DNA of 64,000 nucleotides, from the NCBI RefSeq assembly GCF_014643535.1, contig NZ_BMJQ01000025.1, forward strand, positions 1 through 64,000, given 5' to 3'. The position numbers and the translations under genes are program-made. The stretch is from Aliidongia dinghuensis. Lineage in GTDB: Bacteria; Pseudomonadota; Alphaproteobacteria; ATCC43930; CGMCC-115725. Shown piece by piece: positions 29,071 to 37,184 of the stretch (within the stretch, counting starts at the first letter, position 1; every line of letters begins with the position of its first letter). Under the pieces are notes generated by a model, which saw only the letters and a list, made by a program, of their open reading frames with translations, was not told where the DNA came from and made no database searches.

Positions 29071-29507
29071 AAGCCGCTGGACAAAGCACCGTCAGCGTCT
29101 GGATCGTGCGCCACACGGCCCTGGTGTGGTTCGGCATTTTCCTGAACGCGCTGTTCATCATCCCGCTGCTGTTCTTTCCGCGCTGGATGCTCGACCTGTT
29201 CAGCATTCCGCTCGAGCAGCTGATCTGGGCGCGAGAGTCAGCCGGATTGTTGATGATCATTTCGGCCTTCTACGTTCCGGCCGCCGTCGACTTCGGCCGC
29301 TACCGCGCCAATGCCTATATCGCCATCTTCCCATCGCGGACGTTCGGCGCGACGTTCTTCTTCTTCGCCGTCGTGCTGTTCGGGCAGCCGCCCGGCTTCC
29401 TGTCGATCTCGTTCGTCGACGCCTTCATCGGTTCGACCACGTTCTATTGCCTGCTCCGCATCAAGGCGCTCGAAAGGCAGCACAGCGAGTCCGGTGTCAT
29501 CCGATGA
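29067..29507 (+). CDS. Small integral membrane protein, 146 aa
   Basis: About four hydrophobic helices are visible (ALVWFGIFLNALFIIPLLFF, a second around LLMIISAFYVPAA, a third around FGATFFFFAVVLF, and a last around FIGSTTFYCLLRI). No catalytic motif is recognised. It overlaps the cytochrome genes before and after it by 4 nt each, so it is almost certainly expressed with them. It might anchor or organise the two paralogous cytochromes in the inner membrane, or carry electrons to quinone, but this is inference. Confidence 0.8.
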   Translation: MKAAGQSTVSVWIVRHTALVWFGIFLNALFIIPLLFFPRWMLDLFSIPLEQLIWARESAGLLMIISAFYVPAAVDFGRYRANAYIAIFPSRTFGATFFFFAVVLFGQPPGFLSISFVDAFIGSTTFYCLLRIKALERQHSESGVIR

Positions 29508-30979
29508 TCGGCGTCCTGCAGCGATGCCTCGCCGGGTTCCTGGCGCTCATCGTGGTGCTCATCGTCTTTGCCTGGTTCGTGCTGCTGCGCCCGGTGGCCC
29601 AGCCGCCGACGAACGATCCCCTGCAGACCTTCGACCACGGCTCGATCGGCAACGAGACGCAGCAGGGCCTGCCCTACTGGATCTGGCGGGTCCTGCCGAC
29701 GATGTTTCCCGAATATCTGCCGGGCAACCAGGACGGCTACGGTTCGATCGGCGTCTATTGGGTCGGCGGTGAGGAGCTGCCGGTCGGCTTCTCCAAGAAG
29801 ACGCTGGGTGTCATCCCGCGCGTCGCGCCGAACTGCGCCTTCTGCCATCAGGGCAGCTATCGCCTGACGCCTGACGCACCGCCGACCCTCGTCCCGGCCG
29901 GCGCCGGCTCCCGGGTCAACGTCCAAGGCTTCATCCGCCTGCTGGTCGCGATCGGCCGTCACCCCGAACGGTTCAGCGCCGACAATGTCATGACCGCCAT
30001 CACCGCGATCTACGACATGCCGTGGTGGGAACGGCTGCTCTACCGCTACCTGCTGATCCCGGCGGTCCGATCGGCGTTCGTGGCCCAGGCGAGCCGGTTT
30101 GCCTGGATGGACTCGCGCCCGGACTGGGGACCGGGACGGATCGACCCGTTCAACCCGGTCAAGTTCTTCAACCTCCACCTGCCCGACGACGGCACGATCG
30201 GCAACTCCGACATCGTGCCGCTATGGAATCTCGGCACGGTGCTGGCCGATACGGACGGTCATTATTCCCTGCACTGGGACGGGCTCAATTCCAATCTGCG
30301 GGAAACCGCGGTTGCCGGCGCCATCGGCGACGGTATGGATTATCAGGGCTTTACCGCAGCCGGGCCGGCACTCGACGCCATCATCGACTTCGTCCGCCTG
30401 CAGAAACCGCCGCCCTCGCCCTTTTCCACCACGGCGGCCGGCCCCTATCGCGTCGATGATGCCGAGATTCAGCAAGGCAAGGCGCTTTATGAGACCCACT
30501 GCGCCGCCTGCCACGAGCCGGGCGGGGCGCGGTTCCGCACCGTCATCCCGGCGGCGGAGATCGGGACCGACCGGCATCGCATCGACATGTGGACCGAGGA
30601 GGCGGCGGACCGTTACACGCACTATCGCGAGGGCGACTACAACTGGGGCTTCCGCGCGTTTCACAAGACCAACGGCTATGTCGCGACCGAGCTCACGGGG
30701 CTGTGGCTGCGCGGCCCCTACCTGCACAACGGCTCCGTCCCGACGATGGCCGACCTCCTGGCCCCGCCGGCCGCGCGGCCGCAGTCGTTCTACCGCGGCT
30801 ACGACCTGATCGACGCGGCCAAAGGCGGGTTCGTCAGCGAGGCCGGGACCCCGGCCGAGCGCTACGGCACGCGCTACGACACGACCGTCCCCGGTAACGG
30901 CAATGGCGGGCATCTCTACGGCACAGATCTGTCCGACCCGGACAAGCAGCGGCTGCTGGCCTTCCTGAAGACCTTGTGA
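29504..30979 (+). CDS. Membrane-anchored two-haem cytochrome c (MauG/peroxidase-like), paralogue of the 513-aa protein
   Basis: Protein of 491 aa from the ATG at 29504 (overlapping the small membrane gene by 4 nt). An N-terminal helix (GFLALIVVLIVFAWFVLL) is followed by a periplasmic body with CAFCH at residues 111-115 and CAACH at 333-337. The C-terminal ELTGLWLRGPYLHNGSVPTM matches the peroxidase/MauG family signature. Similar spacing of the two haem sites (222 versus 216 residues) and shared segments show descent from the same ancestor as the 513-aa protein. The two may form a heterodimer. Confidence 0.85.
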   Translation: MIGVLQRCLAGFLALIVVLIVFAWFVLLRPVAQPPTNDPLQTFDHGSIGNETQQGLPYWIWRVLPTMFPEYLPGNQDGYGSIGVYWVGGEELPVGFSKKTLGVIPRVAPNCAFCHQGSYRLTPDAPPTLVPAGAGSRVNVQGFIRLLVAIGRHPERFSADNVMTAITAIYDMPWWERLLYRYLLIPAVRSAFVAQASRFAWMDSRPDWGPGRIDPFNPVKFFNLHLPDDGTIGNSDIVPLWNLGTVLADTDGHYSLHWDGLNSNLRETAVAGAIGDGMDYQGFTAAGPALDAIIDFVRLQKPPPSPFSTTAAGPYRVDDAEIQQGKALYETHCAACHEPGGARFRTVIPAAEIGTDRHRIDMWTEEAADRYTHYREGDYNWGFRAFHKTNGYVATELTGLWLRGPYLHNGSVPTMADLLAPPAARPQSFYRGYDLIDAAKGGFVSEAGTPAERYGTRYDTTVPGNGNGGHLYGTDLSDPDKQRLLAFLKTL

Positions 30980-31003
30980 TCCGCCGGGCGAGGAGGCCCC
31001 GTC

Positions 31004-33796
31004 ATGAGAACCATCGCGGCAATAGTGGGACGGGTTCTGAAATGGGCGGCGATCTCGCTGGCGGCGCTGGTCCTGGTCGCGATTGTCGGCGGATTTCTGG
31101 CGCTCTGGGCGATCGTCGAGCCCGACAGATCGAAATTCGGCACGATCCCGGACGAGGCGAAAGCGGCCGGCCGGACACGGCAGTCGCTGCCCGCGGTCGC
31201 GAAGCCATGCAGCGAGGAGCCGGCCGACTGCAGCTATTTCGCCGAGATGGACAAGGGACTGCTGGTCAAGCCGGCGGACGGCGCCCCATATCCCAAGGAA
31301 ATACAGGAGGTAGCGCAGCTGACCAAGCTCACGCCCGAGCAGGTGCGCGAGAGTGCGCTACGCGGCCAGAACGCCTGGATCGTCTGGACCGGCGGCAACG
31401 ACAGGTTCTGGGACTATGCCGCGCGCAACACGGCCGGTGCGTTCGATCTGCTGAAGACGGTCTCGTCCCACAAGGACATGGCCTATGGGCGCCACAATCG
31501 CTGGTCGTGGCTGGGGCTCGTCAACGAGCCCTGCTTCACCGAAGCGACCGGCCCCGATCCCAACCGGTTCGGCTTGTGGCTCGATCAGCGCGACCCGAGC
31601 TGCGCGCCGGACCCGCTCGCCGATGCCGAACGATATCCCGGTGTCGCGGCCGGGGCCCGCGGCAAGACCGTCCCGCTCGGCTCCTATTACGGCGAGCCGA
31701 GCGGCGTCATGGGGCTGAGGCTGTTCCCCAACCCGGATTTCGATGACAAGGCGAAGGCGAAGTGGGATCCGGTGCGGTACTACACCGATCCGTCCTACTA
31801 CAACGACAAGGACCTGGTGCGGCCCTACCGGGTCGGCATGGCTTGCGCGTTCTGCCATGTGGGACCCAGCGCCATCAATCCGCCGGCCGATCCCGAGAAC
31901 CCGAAATGGGCGAATCTCGCGTCGAATCCGGGTGCGCAATACTTCTGGGTCAACCGCATCTTCTTCTGGAACACCCGGCCGCGCGGCGCCGACGGCACAC
32001 CCGCGCCGAACGAGGGCAACTTCCTCTACCAGCTGTTCCACACCAATCCGCCGGGAAGCCTCGACACCTCGCTCGTCTCGACCGACTACATGAACAACCC
32101 GCGGACGATGAACGCGGTCTACAGCGTGCTTGCCCGCATCGGGCCGAGCCTCGTCACCGGCTCGGAGCAGCTCACCGGCGGCGAACGGGACAACAAGCAG
32201 TTCCAGGACTACGCCACGACCGCGGCCTTGTCGCAGTTCTGGAACCCGGTCAGCAGCACGACGCAGACGATGCGCGTGCTCAAGGACGGCGCCGATTCCG
32301 TAGGCACGCTCGGTGCGCTCAACCGCGTCTATCTCAATATCGGCCTGTTCAGCGAGGAATGGCTGCTGCATTTCCGCCCGTTCATCGGCGGTCAGAAGAT
32401 CTCGCCGATCAAGATCAGCGATGCCGAAAAGCAGTCGGTCTATTGGCAGGCGACAGAAGATCGCACCGCCGACATGGCCACCTTCTTCCTCGTCACGGCC
32501 CGCCCCGATCACCTGGAAGACGCACCGGGCGGCAAGGAGCTCCTCGAGCCCCTGGATTCCACCAAGGTCAAGCACGGCCAGGTCGTGTTCGCCGAGAACT
32601 GCGCCGCCTGCCATTCGAGCAAGACCCCCGAGCCGCCGGCGAACTCGGGCATCGACACCGGCATCTGCGCCGGCGGCGGCAACGGCCCCAACTATCGGCA
32701 GTGCTGGGACCGCTATTGGGCCTGGACGCAGACCAAGCCGTTCAAGGACGCGATGGTGAAGCTGGTGACCGCGCGCGACGCCGACGGCAAGGATGCGTTC
32801 ATCCCCGGCAACTACCTGTCGTCCGAGCGCCGCGTGCCGGTCGACCTGCTGCAGACCAACGCCTGCACCGCCCTCGCGACCAACGGTCTCGCCGGCGACA
32901 TCTGGGACAATTTCACCTCCACGTCCTACAAGAACTTGCCGCCGGTCAAGGAATTGACCGTCTACCATCCGGTCTCGGGAGCGGCGATGCCGCTGCAGCC
33001 GCTCGGCAACGGACGCGGCTATCTGCGCCCGGCCTCACTGATCAGCGTCTGGTCGACAGCACCCTTCCTGTCGAACAATTCGGTCGGCCACGACGATTAC
33101 GAAGACTATCCCCGCACGCCCGCCCCCCGCATGGCCGCCGCGGGTCCAATGAACGGCAGCTACTACGGCAAGGAAAGCTGCCCGGCCGCGAGCGACGCCG
33201 ACCCGTACCTGCCGTGCGTCGCGAACCGCCTCAAGGTATTCGACCGCTCGATCCGGGAGATGCTGAACCCTGAGACCCGGCGCGTGGACAAGTTCACCCG
33301 GATCCCCGTCCCCGGCTACATGTACCGCACGTCGGCGCCGTCCTGCCTGATGATCCCCTCGGGCTTCTCACCGTCCCTGGTGCGCGGCCTCTCGGGCCCG
33401 CTGCACTGGCTCGCCCCCTGGGCGGTCGACAAGGACGGCGGCATCGCGCTCGGGCCGCTGCCGAAGGACTTCCCGATCAACGCGCTCGCGAACACCAAGC
33501 TGCTGCCCGACAATGACGAGCCCGGAGGGATCGGCCACTATTGGCGGTTGCTGAAGGCGGCACCGACCCTGCTCGGCGCGTTCCGGCAAATGGGCGGCGC
33601 CTGCACGCCCGAGGCGCTCGCCGACCCCGTGACCGAGGCCACGGCCGAAGCGGCGGTCCGCGACAGCGGCCTGATCGACGCCTTGGTCGGGCTCAGCAAG
33701 TGCCCGGACTATGTCGTCAATCGCGGCCATTACTTCGGCGCCGATCTGTCCGCGGACGACAAGGAAGCGCTGATCGCCTACATCAAGCATTTCTGA
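31004..33796 (+). CDS. Large membrane-anchored two-haem cytochrome c-type protein, 930 aa
   Basis: N-terminal membrane helix at residues about 12-37 (KWAAISLAALVLVAIVGGFL), then a large periplasmic domain. Haem sites are CAFCH at 281-285 and CAACH at 533-537. The late RPASLISVWSTAPFLSNNSVG aligns with the peroxidase/MauG signature, with LSNN in place of LHNG. Further cysteines after residue 550 (GICAGG, QCWDRY, then NACTAL, ESCPAA, PCVANR) could make disulfides. A GAGGAGG ribosome-binding site lies 8 nt before the ATG. The length is roughly double that of normal di-haem peroxidases; extra insertions flank the first haem. Related in size to the exported 1019-aa protein on the other strand. Confidence 0.82.
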   Translation: MRTIAAIVGRVLKWAAISLAALVLVAIVGGFLALWAIVEPDRSKFGTIPDEAKAAGRTRQSLPAVAKPCSEEPADCSYFAEMDKGLLVKPADGAPYPKEIQEVAQLTKLTPEQVRESALRGQNAWIVWTGGNDRFWDYAARNTAGAFDLLKTVSSHKDMAYGRHNRWSWLGLVNEPCFTEATGPDPNRFGLWLDQRDPSCAPDPLADAERYPGVAAGARGKTVPLGSYYGEPSGVMGLRLFPNPDFDDKAKAKWDPVRYYTDPSYYNDKDLVRPYRVGMACAFCHVGPSAINPPADPENPKWANLASNPGAQYFWVNRIFFWNTRPRGADGTPAPNEGNFLYQLFHTNPPGSLDTSLVSTDYMNNPRTMNAVYSVLARIGPSLVTGSEQLTGGERDNKQFQDYATTAALSQFWNPVSSTTQTMRVLKDGADSVGTLGALNRVYLNIGLFSEEWLLHFRPFIGGQKISPIKISDAEKQSVYWQATEDRTADMATFFLVTARPDHLEDAPGGKELLEPLDSTKVKHGQVVFAENCAACHSSKTPEPPANSGIDTGICAGGGNGPNYRQCWDRYWAWTQTKPFKDAMVKLVTARDADGKDAFIPGNYLSSERRVPVDLLQTNACTALATNGLAGDIWDNFTSTSYKNLPPVKELTVYHPVSGAAMPLQPLGNGRGYLRPASLISVWSTAPFLSNNSVGHDDYEDYPRTPAPRMAAAGPMNGSYYGKESCPAASDADPYLPCVANRLKVFDRSIREMLNPETRRVDKFTRIPVPGYMYRTSAPSCLMIPSGFSPSLVRGLSGPLHWLAPWAVDKDGGIALGPLPKDFPINALANTKLLPDNDEPGGIGHYWRLLKAAPTLLGAFRQMGGACTPEALADPVTEATAEAAVRDSGLIDALVGLSKCPDYVVNRGHYFGADLSADDKEALIAYIKHF

Positions 33797-33804
33797 GCCG
33801 CGCC

Positions 33805-35697
33805 GTGGCCGCAGGGGAAAGCTTCGACTATGTCGTCGTCGGCGCCGGCGCCGGCGGCTGCGTGGTGGCGGCGCGCCTGGCCGAGGCGGGAAAGCGGGTG
33901 CTCGTCCTCGACGCTGGCGACGATCCGCTGGAGCCGAAGGACGAAGCACTGTCGGCTCGGCCGCTGCCATCCGACTACGCGGTGCCGGCCTTTCACGCCT
34001 TCGCCTCGGAAAACCCCGGCCTGCGCTGGGATTTCTGGGTGCGCCACTACGCGTCGCCGGGGCAGCAGAAGAAGGATTGGCGCTATCGCCAGACCTCGGA
34101 CGGCGAAAAGGTTGATGGCGTACTCTATCCGCGGGCGAGCGGTCTCGGCGGCTGCACCGGCCATAACGCAATGATCATCGTGCGGCCCAACAATGCCGAC
34201 TGGAACCATATCTGGCAGGTGACCGGAGACGCCACGTGGCAGGCGTCGAACATGCAGAAATACTTCCACCGGATCGAGCGCTGCCGCTACCGGCTGTTCC
34301 TGTTCCGCTGGCTCGACCGGCTGTTCGGCTGGAATCCGACCGGACACGGCTGGGACGGCTGGCTCACCACCGAGCGGGCGCTGCCGTTGCGCGCCGTGCT
34401 CGATTGGCGCCTGCGCCGGACATTGTGGAGGGCGCTGCTCGCCGCCGGCAGCCTGCTGCCGGATGTGGTGAAGGATTGGGGCTGGTTCGCGAGCAGCGGC
34501 GGCGACCCGAACGACCAGCGGCGCGTCGATGCCGAGGCGTCGATGGTGTGCGTGACGCCGATGTCCTCCGCCAGCCACGCCCGCACCGGTCCGCGCGAGT
34601 TTCTGCTCGCCATGCAGAAAAAGTTCCCCGACCGGCTGACGATCCGCCTCAACGCGCTCGTCACCCGCATCGACATCGATCCGGCGACCAACGCCGCAGC
34701 GGGCGTTTTCTACCGGGAGGGGACCCGGCTCTACCGGGCTTCGGCTAGACCGCATGGTCAACCGGGCGACGAGCGGTACGTCCGTGCCGACCGCGAGGTC
34801 ATCCTGGCGGGCGGCACCTTCAACAGCCCGCAGCTGCTGATGCTGTCCGGCATCGGCGACCCGGCGCATCTGGCCGAGCACGGCATCGCCCCGGTGAAGG
34901 AGCTCGCGGGGGTCGGACGCAACCTCCAGGACCGCTACGAGATCGGCGTCGTCAACCGCATCGCGCCGCCCTGGCAGGCGCTCAGCGGCTCGACATACAG
35001 CGCCGGCGATCGCCCGTATCGCAAATGGCACCGGTGGCGAGCCGGCCCCTACACCAGCAACGGCCTGATGTTCTCCGCAATGTTCCCGTCGCGGACCGAT
35101 CGGGAGCAGCCCGACGTGTTCTGCTTCTTCCTGCTCGCCGATTTCCGCGGCTACTATCCGGGATATTCGGAGCGCATCAAGAAGCTCAACTATCTCACCT
35201 GGACCGTCCTCAAGGCCTATAGCCAGAACACCGCCGGCACCGTCCGGCTGCGGTCCGGCGACGCCTTCGATCGGCCGCAGATCGACTTCCACTATTTCCA
35301 CGAGGGCAATGGCTCTGCCGACACCGATCTCGACGCGATCGTCACCGGGATCAAGTTCGGACGCCGGGTCGTCGACGCGATCGGCGACCTGATCGTCGAG
35401 GAGGAAACGCCCGGGCGTCATCTCTACACCGACGATCAGCTGAAGCGGCATATCGAGGACAACGCCTGGGGGCATCACGCTTGCGGCACCTGCGCGATGA
35501 AGCCCGAGGACGAGGGCGGCGTCGTCGACAGCAAGTTCCGCGTCCACGGCGTCGGCAATTTGCGCATCGTCGATGCCTCGATCTTCCCCCGCATCCCCGG
35601 CTATTTCATCGTGACTTCCGTTTACATGATCGCCGAGAAGGCCGCCGACGTGATCTTGGGCGACGGCAGCGTATCGGCCACGCCCGGCCGGCCGTAG
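33805..35697 (+). CDS. GMC-family FAD oxidoreductase (choline/alcohol dehydrogenase-like)
   Basis: Flavoprotein of about 630 aa. The N-terminal FAD motif is SFDYVVVGAGAGGCVVAARL; GMC signature 1 is near ASGLGGCTGHNAMI and signature 2 is GGTFNSPQLLMLSGIG. The C-terminal WGHHACGTCAM carries the catalytic histidine, followed by LRIVDASIFPRIPGYF. The start is a GTG at 33805, 8 nt after the cytochrome stop; the frame is open upstream but inside the cytochrome gene. No signal peptide is visible. GMC enzymes oxidise alcohols and commonly pass electrons to c-type cytochromes, which fits its place as last gene of the cytochrome unit. Confidence 0.87.
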   Translation: MAAGESFDYVVVGAGAGGCVVAARLAEAGKRVLVLDAGDDPLEPKDEALSARPLPSDYAVPAFHAFASENPGLRWDFWVRHYASPGQQKKDWRYRQTSDGEKVDGVLYPRASGLGGCTGHNAMIIVRPNNADWNHIWQVTGDATWQASNMQKYFHRIERCRYRLFLFRWLDRLFGWNPTGHGWDGWLTTERALPLRAVLDWRLRRTLWRALLAAGSLLPDVVKDWGWFASSGGDPNDQRRVDAEASMVCVTPMSSASHARTGPREFLLAMQKKFPDRLTIRLNALVTRIDIDPATNAAAGVFYREGTRLYRASARPHGQPGDERYVRADREVILAGGTFNSPQLLMLSGIGDPAHLAEHGIAPVKELAGVGRNLQDRYEIGVVNRIAPPWQALSGSTYSAGDRPYRKWHRWRAGPYTSNGLMFSAMFPSRTDREQPDVFCFFLLADFRGYYPGYSERIKKLNYLTWTVLKAYSQNTAGTVRLRSGDAFDRPQIDFHYFHEGNGSADTDLDAIVTGIKFGRRVVDAIGDLIVEEETPGRHLYTDDQLKRHIEDNAWGHHACGTCAMKPEDEGGVVDSKFRVHGVGNLRIVDASIFPRIPGYFIVTSVYMIAEKAADVILGDGSVSATPGRP

Positions 35698-35888
35698 AGC
35701 CGAGCTTCGGCCCTGCCATCCCGCCCCCCTTCTTGTCCGGGATGACGGACAGATCAGGGTCGACCGTCAAACGGCAGTTTTCGGTTCTGTTGCCCCCAGG
35801 ATCCGCCTATGACTGTTCCGCGGCAGCCGCTCGCGGCGCGCCCCAATCTGTCTCCACTGCTGCGGCCTGTCCTTTCCAGCGATCATCC

Positions 35889-37184
35889 ATGAAGATCCTG
35901 TTCGCCTTCGAGAACCCTCTGCCGAGCGCCGAGGCGGATGCTGAAGTCTTCGTGACGACCGCGCGATACCTTGCGCCGCTCACGACCGGGGCGTGGCTGC
36001 ATATTCCTTTGGCCGACAACGCCGATCGGGACACGATCGAAAGGCTGGCCGGCATGCCCATCGTGCGCGCCCATGCGCCGCTTCGGCCGGCCGCACTGCG
36101 GCATTTCCTCTGTGGCCTGACCCTGGTGTTCCGGCGGGAATTTCGGCAGGCGGACCTCGTCTATACGCGCAACCTGTGGGTCGCCTGGCTGGCGATCCTG
36201 TTCGGCCAGCGTGTCGCCTTCGATCATTACCGCCCGTGGCCGGACCAGATCCCGCCGCTCCAGCTCTGGCTCTATCGCCTGATCTGCCATCCGCGCTTCC
36301 TGATCCACATCTGCCACTCGGACTACACCCGGCAGAAGTATCTCGACCTCGGCATTCCGGCGGAAAAGCTCCAGTGCATCCATAACGGCTTCGAGCCGCA
36401 GCGCCTGCACGCGCCGGTGCCGATCGAGCTCGCGAAGGCGCACATCGGCGTCGCCGCTGACCGGAAGACGGTCGTCTATACCGGGCGCGTCAACCACAAG
36501 AAGGGGCTTCATCTGGTGATCGAGGCGGCAAAGCGATTGCCCGATCTCCAGTTCATCCTGGTCGGGTCGTACGGCGAGGGCCCGATCGAGGCGATGGCGC
36601 GCGGCGTGCCCAACGTCCGGGTCGTACCCTTCCAGCCGGCCGAAGCGCTGGCACAGTATGTCTTCGCTGCGGACGTGCTGCTGATACCGCCGTCCTGGCA
36701 GCCGCTCGCCGAGTTCGGTTCGACAGTGCTGCCGCTCAAGCTGTTCTTCTATCTCGCGTCCGGCCGTCCCATCCTGGCCGGCCAGACGCCGGACGTGCAG
36801 GAAGTCCTGGAGCATGGGCGGAACGCCTTCCTCTGTCCGCCCGATCGGGTGGAGGCACTCGTCGATGGGCTCAGGGAACTGACCGGCAGCTCGACCCTCG
36901 GCGCCCGTCTCGTCGCCGCGGCGGCGGCCGACAGCCGCGGCTTCACCTGGGAGGCGCGCGCCCACAAGATCGCCGCCGTGCTGGCACAGCGGCTTGCGGC
37001 GGCACCGGTCCGGCACGGCGCCTGGGGCCCGGGCCAGTTCCGCGCCTGGCGCGAGAAGTCGCGGCGCTGGCTCGTTCACCTGCTCCGGACGCGATCCTGG
37101 GTCCTGCCGCCCGCGTCCGTCCTGCCCGAGCCCCTCTTGCCCGAGCCCGTCCTGCCCGCCGACCATACCGCTTCCGCGGAATGA
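35889..37184 (+). CDS. Glycosyltransferase family 4 (GT-B fold)
   Basis: Cytosolic or peripheral glycosyltransferase of 431 aa. The C-terminal GT-B nucleotide-sugar domain shows VVYTGRVNHKKGLHLVIEAA, then ILVGSYGEGP and the EFGSTVLPLKLFFYLASGRPI region with the conserved acidic residue in its usual place. The N-terminal acceptor domain is GT4-like (CHSDYTRQKYLDLGIPAEKL, then IHNGFEP). The C-terminus ends in proline-rich LPEPLLPEPVLP encoded by a 15-bp tandem repeat. It overlaps the flippase gene by 4 nt, suggesting that the glycan it builds is flipped by the next gene product. Sugar and acceptor unknown. Confidence 0.85.
   Translation: MKILFAFENPLPSAEADAEVFVTTARYLAPLTTGAWLHIPLADNADRDTIERLAGMPIVRAHAPLRPAALRHFLCGLTLVFRREFRQADLVYTRNLWVAWLAILFGQRVAFDHYRPWPDQIPPLQLWLYRLICHPRFLIHICHSDYTRQKYLDLGIPAEKLQCIHNGFEPQRLHAPVPIELAKAHIGVAADRKTVVYTGRVNHKKGLHLVIEAAKRLPDLQFILVGSYGEGPIEAMARGVPNVRVVPFQPAEALAQYVFAADVLLIPPSWQPLAEFGSTVLPLKLFFYLASGRPILAGQTPDVQEVLEHGRNAFLCPPDRVEALVDGLRELTGSSTLGARLVAAAAADSRGFTWEARAHKIAAVLAQRLAAAPVRHGAWGPGQFRAWREKSRRWLVHLLRTRSWVLPPASVLPEPLLPEPVLPADHTASAE
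37119..37160. repeat. 15-bp tandem repeat at the 3' end of the GT4 gene
   Basis: Units begin at 37119 (GTCCTGCCCGAGCCC), 37134 (CTCTTGCCCGAGCCC) and 37149 (GTCCTGCCCGCC, partial). The encoded protein repeat is LPEP-type. In frame, so it lengthens the tail without disrupting the gene. Confidence 0.85.

Noticed and set aside
27529..33796. Calling the cytochromes rubber oxygenases (RoxA/RoxB)
   Set aside because: They share the di-haem peroxidase-like pattern, but I cannot confirm RoxA-specific residues, and most of the proteins here are membrane-anchored. Kept only as an alternative.
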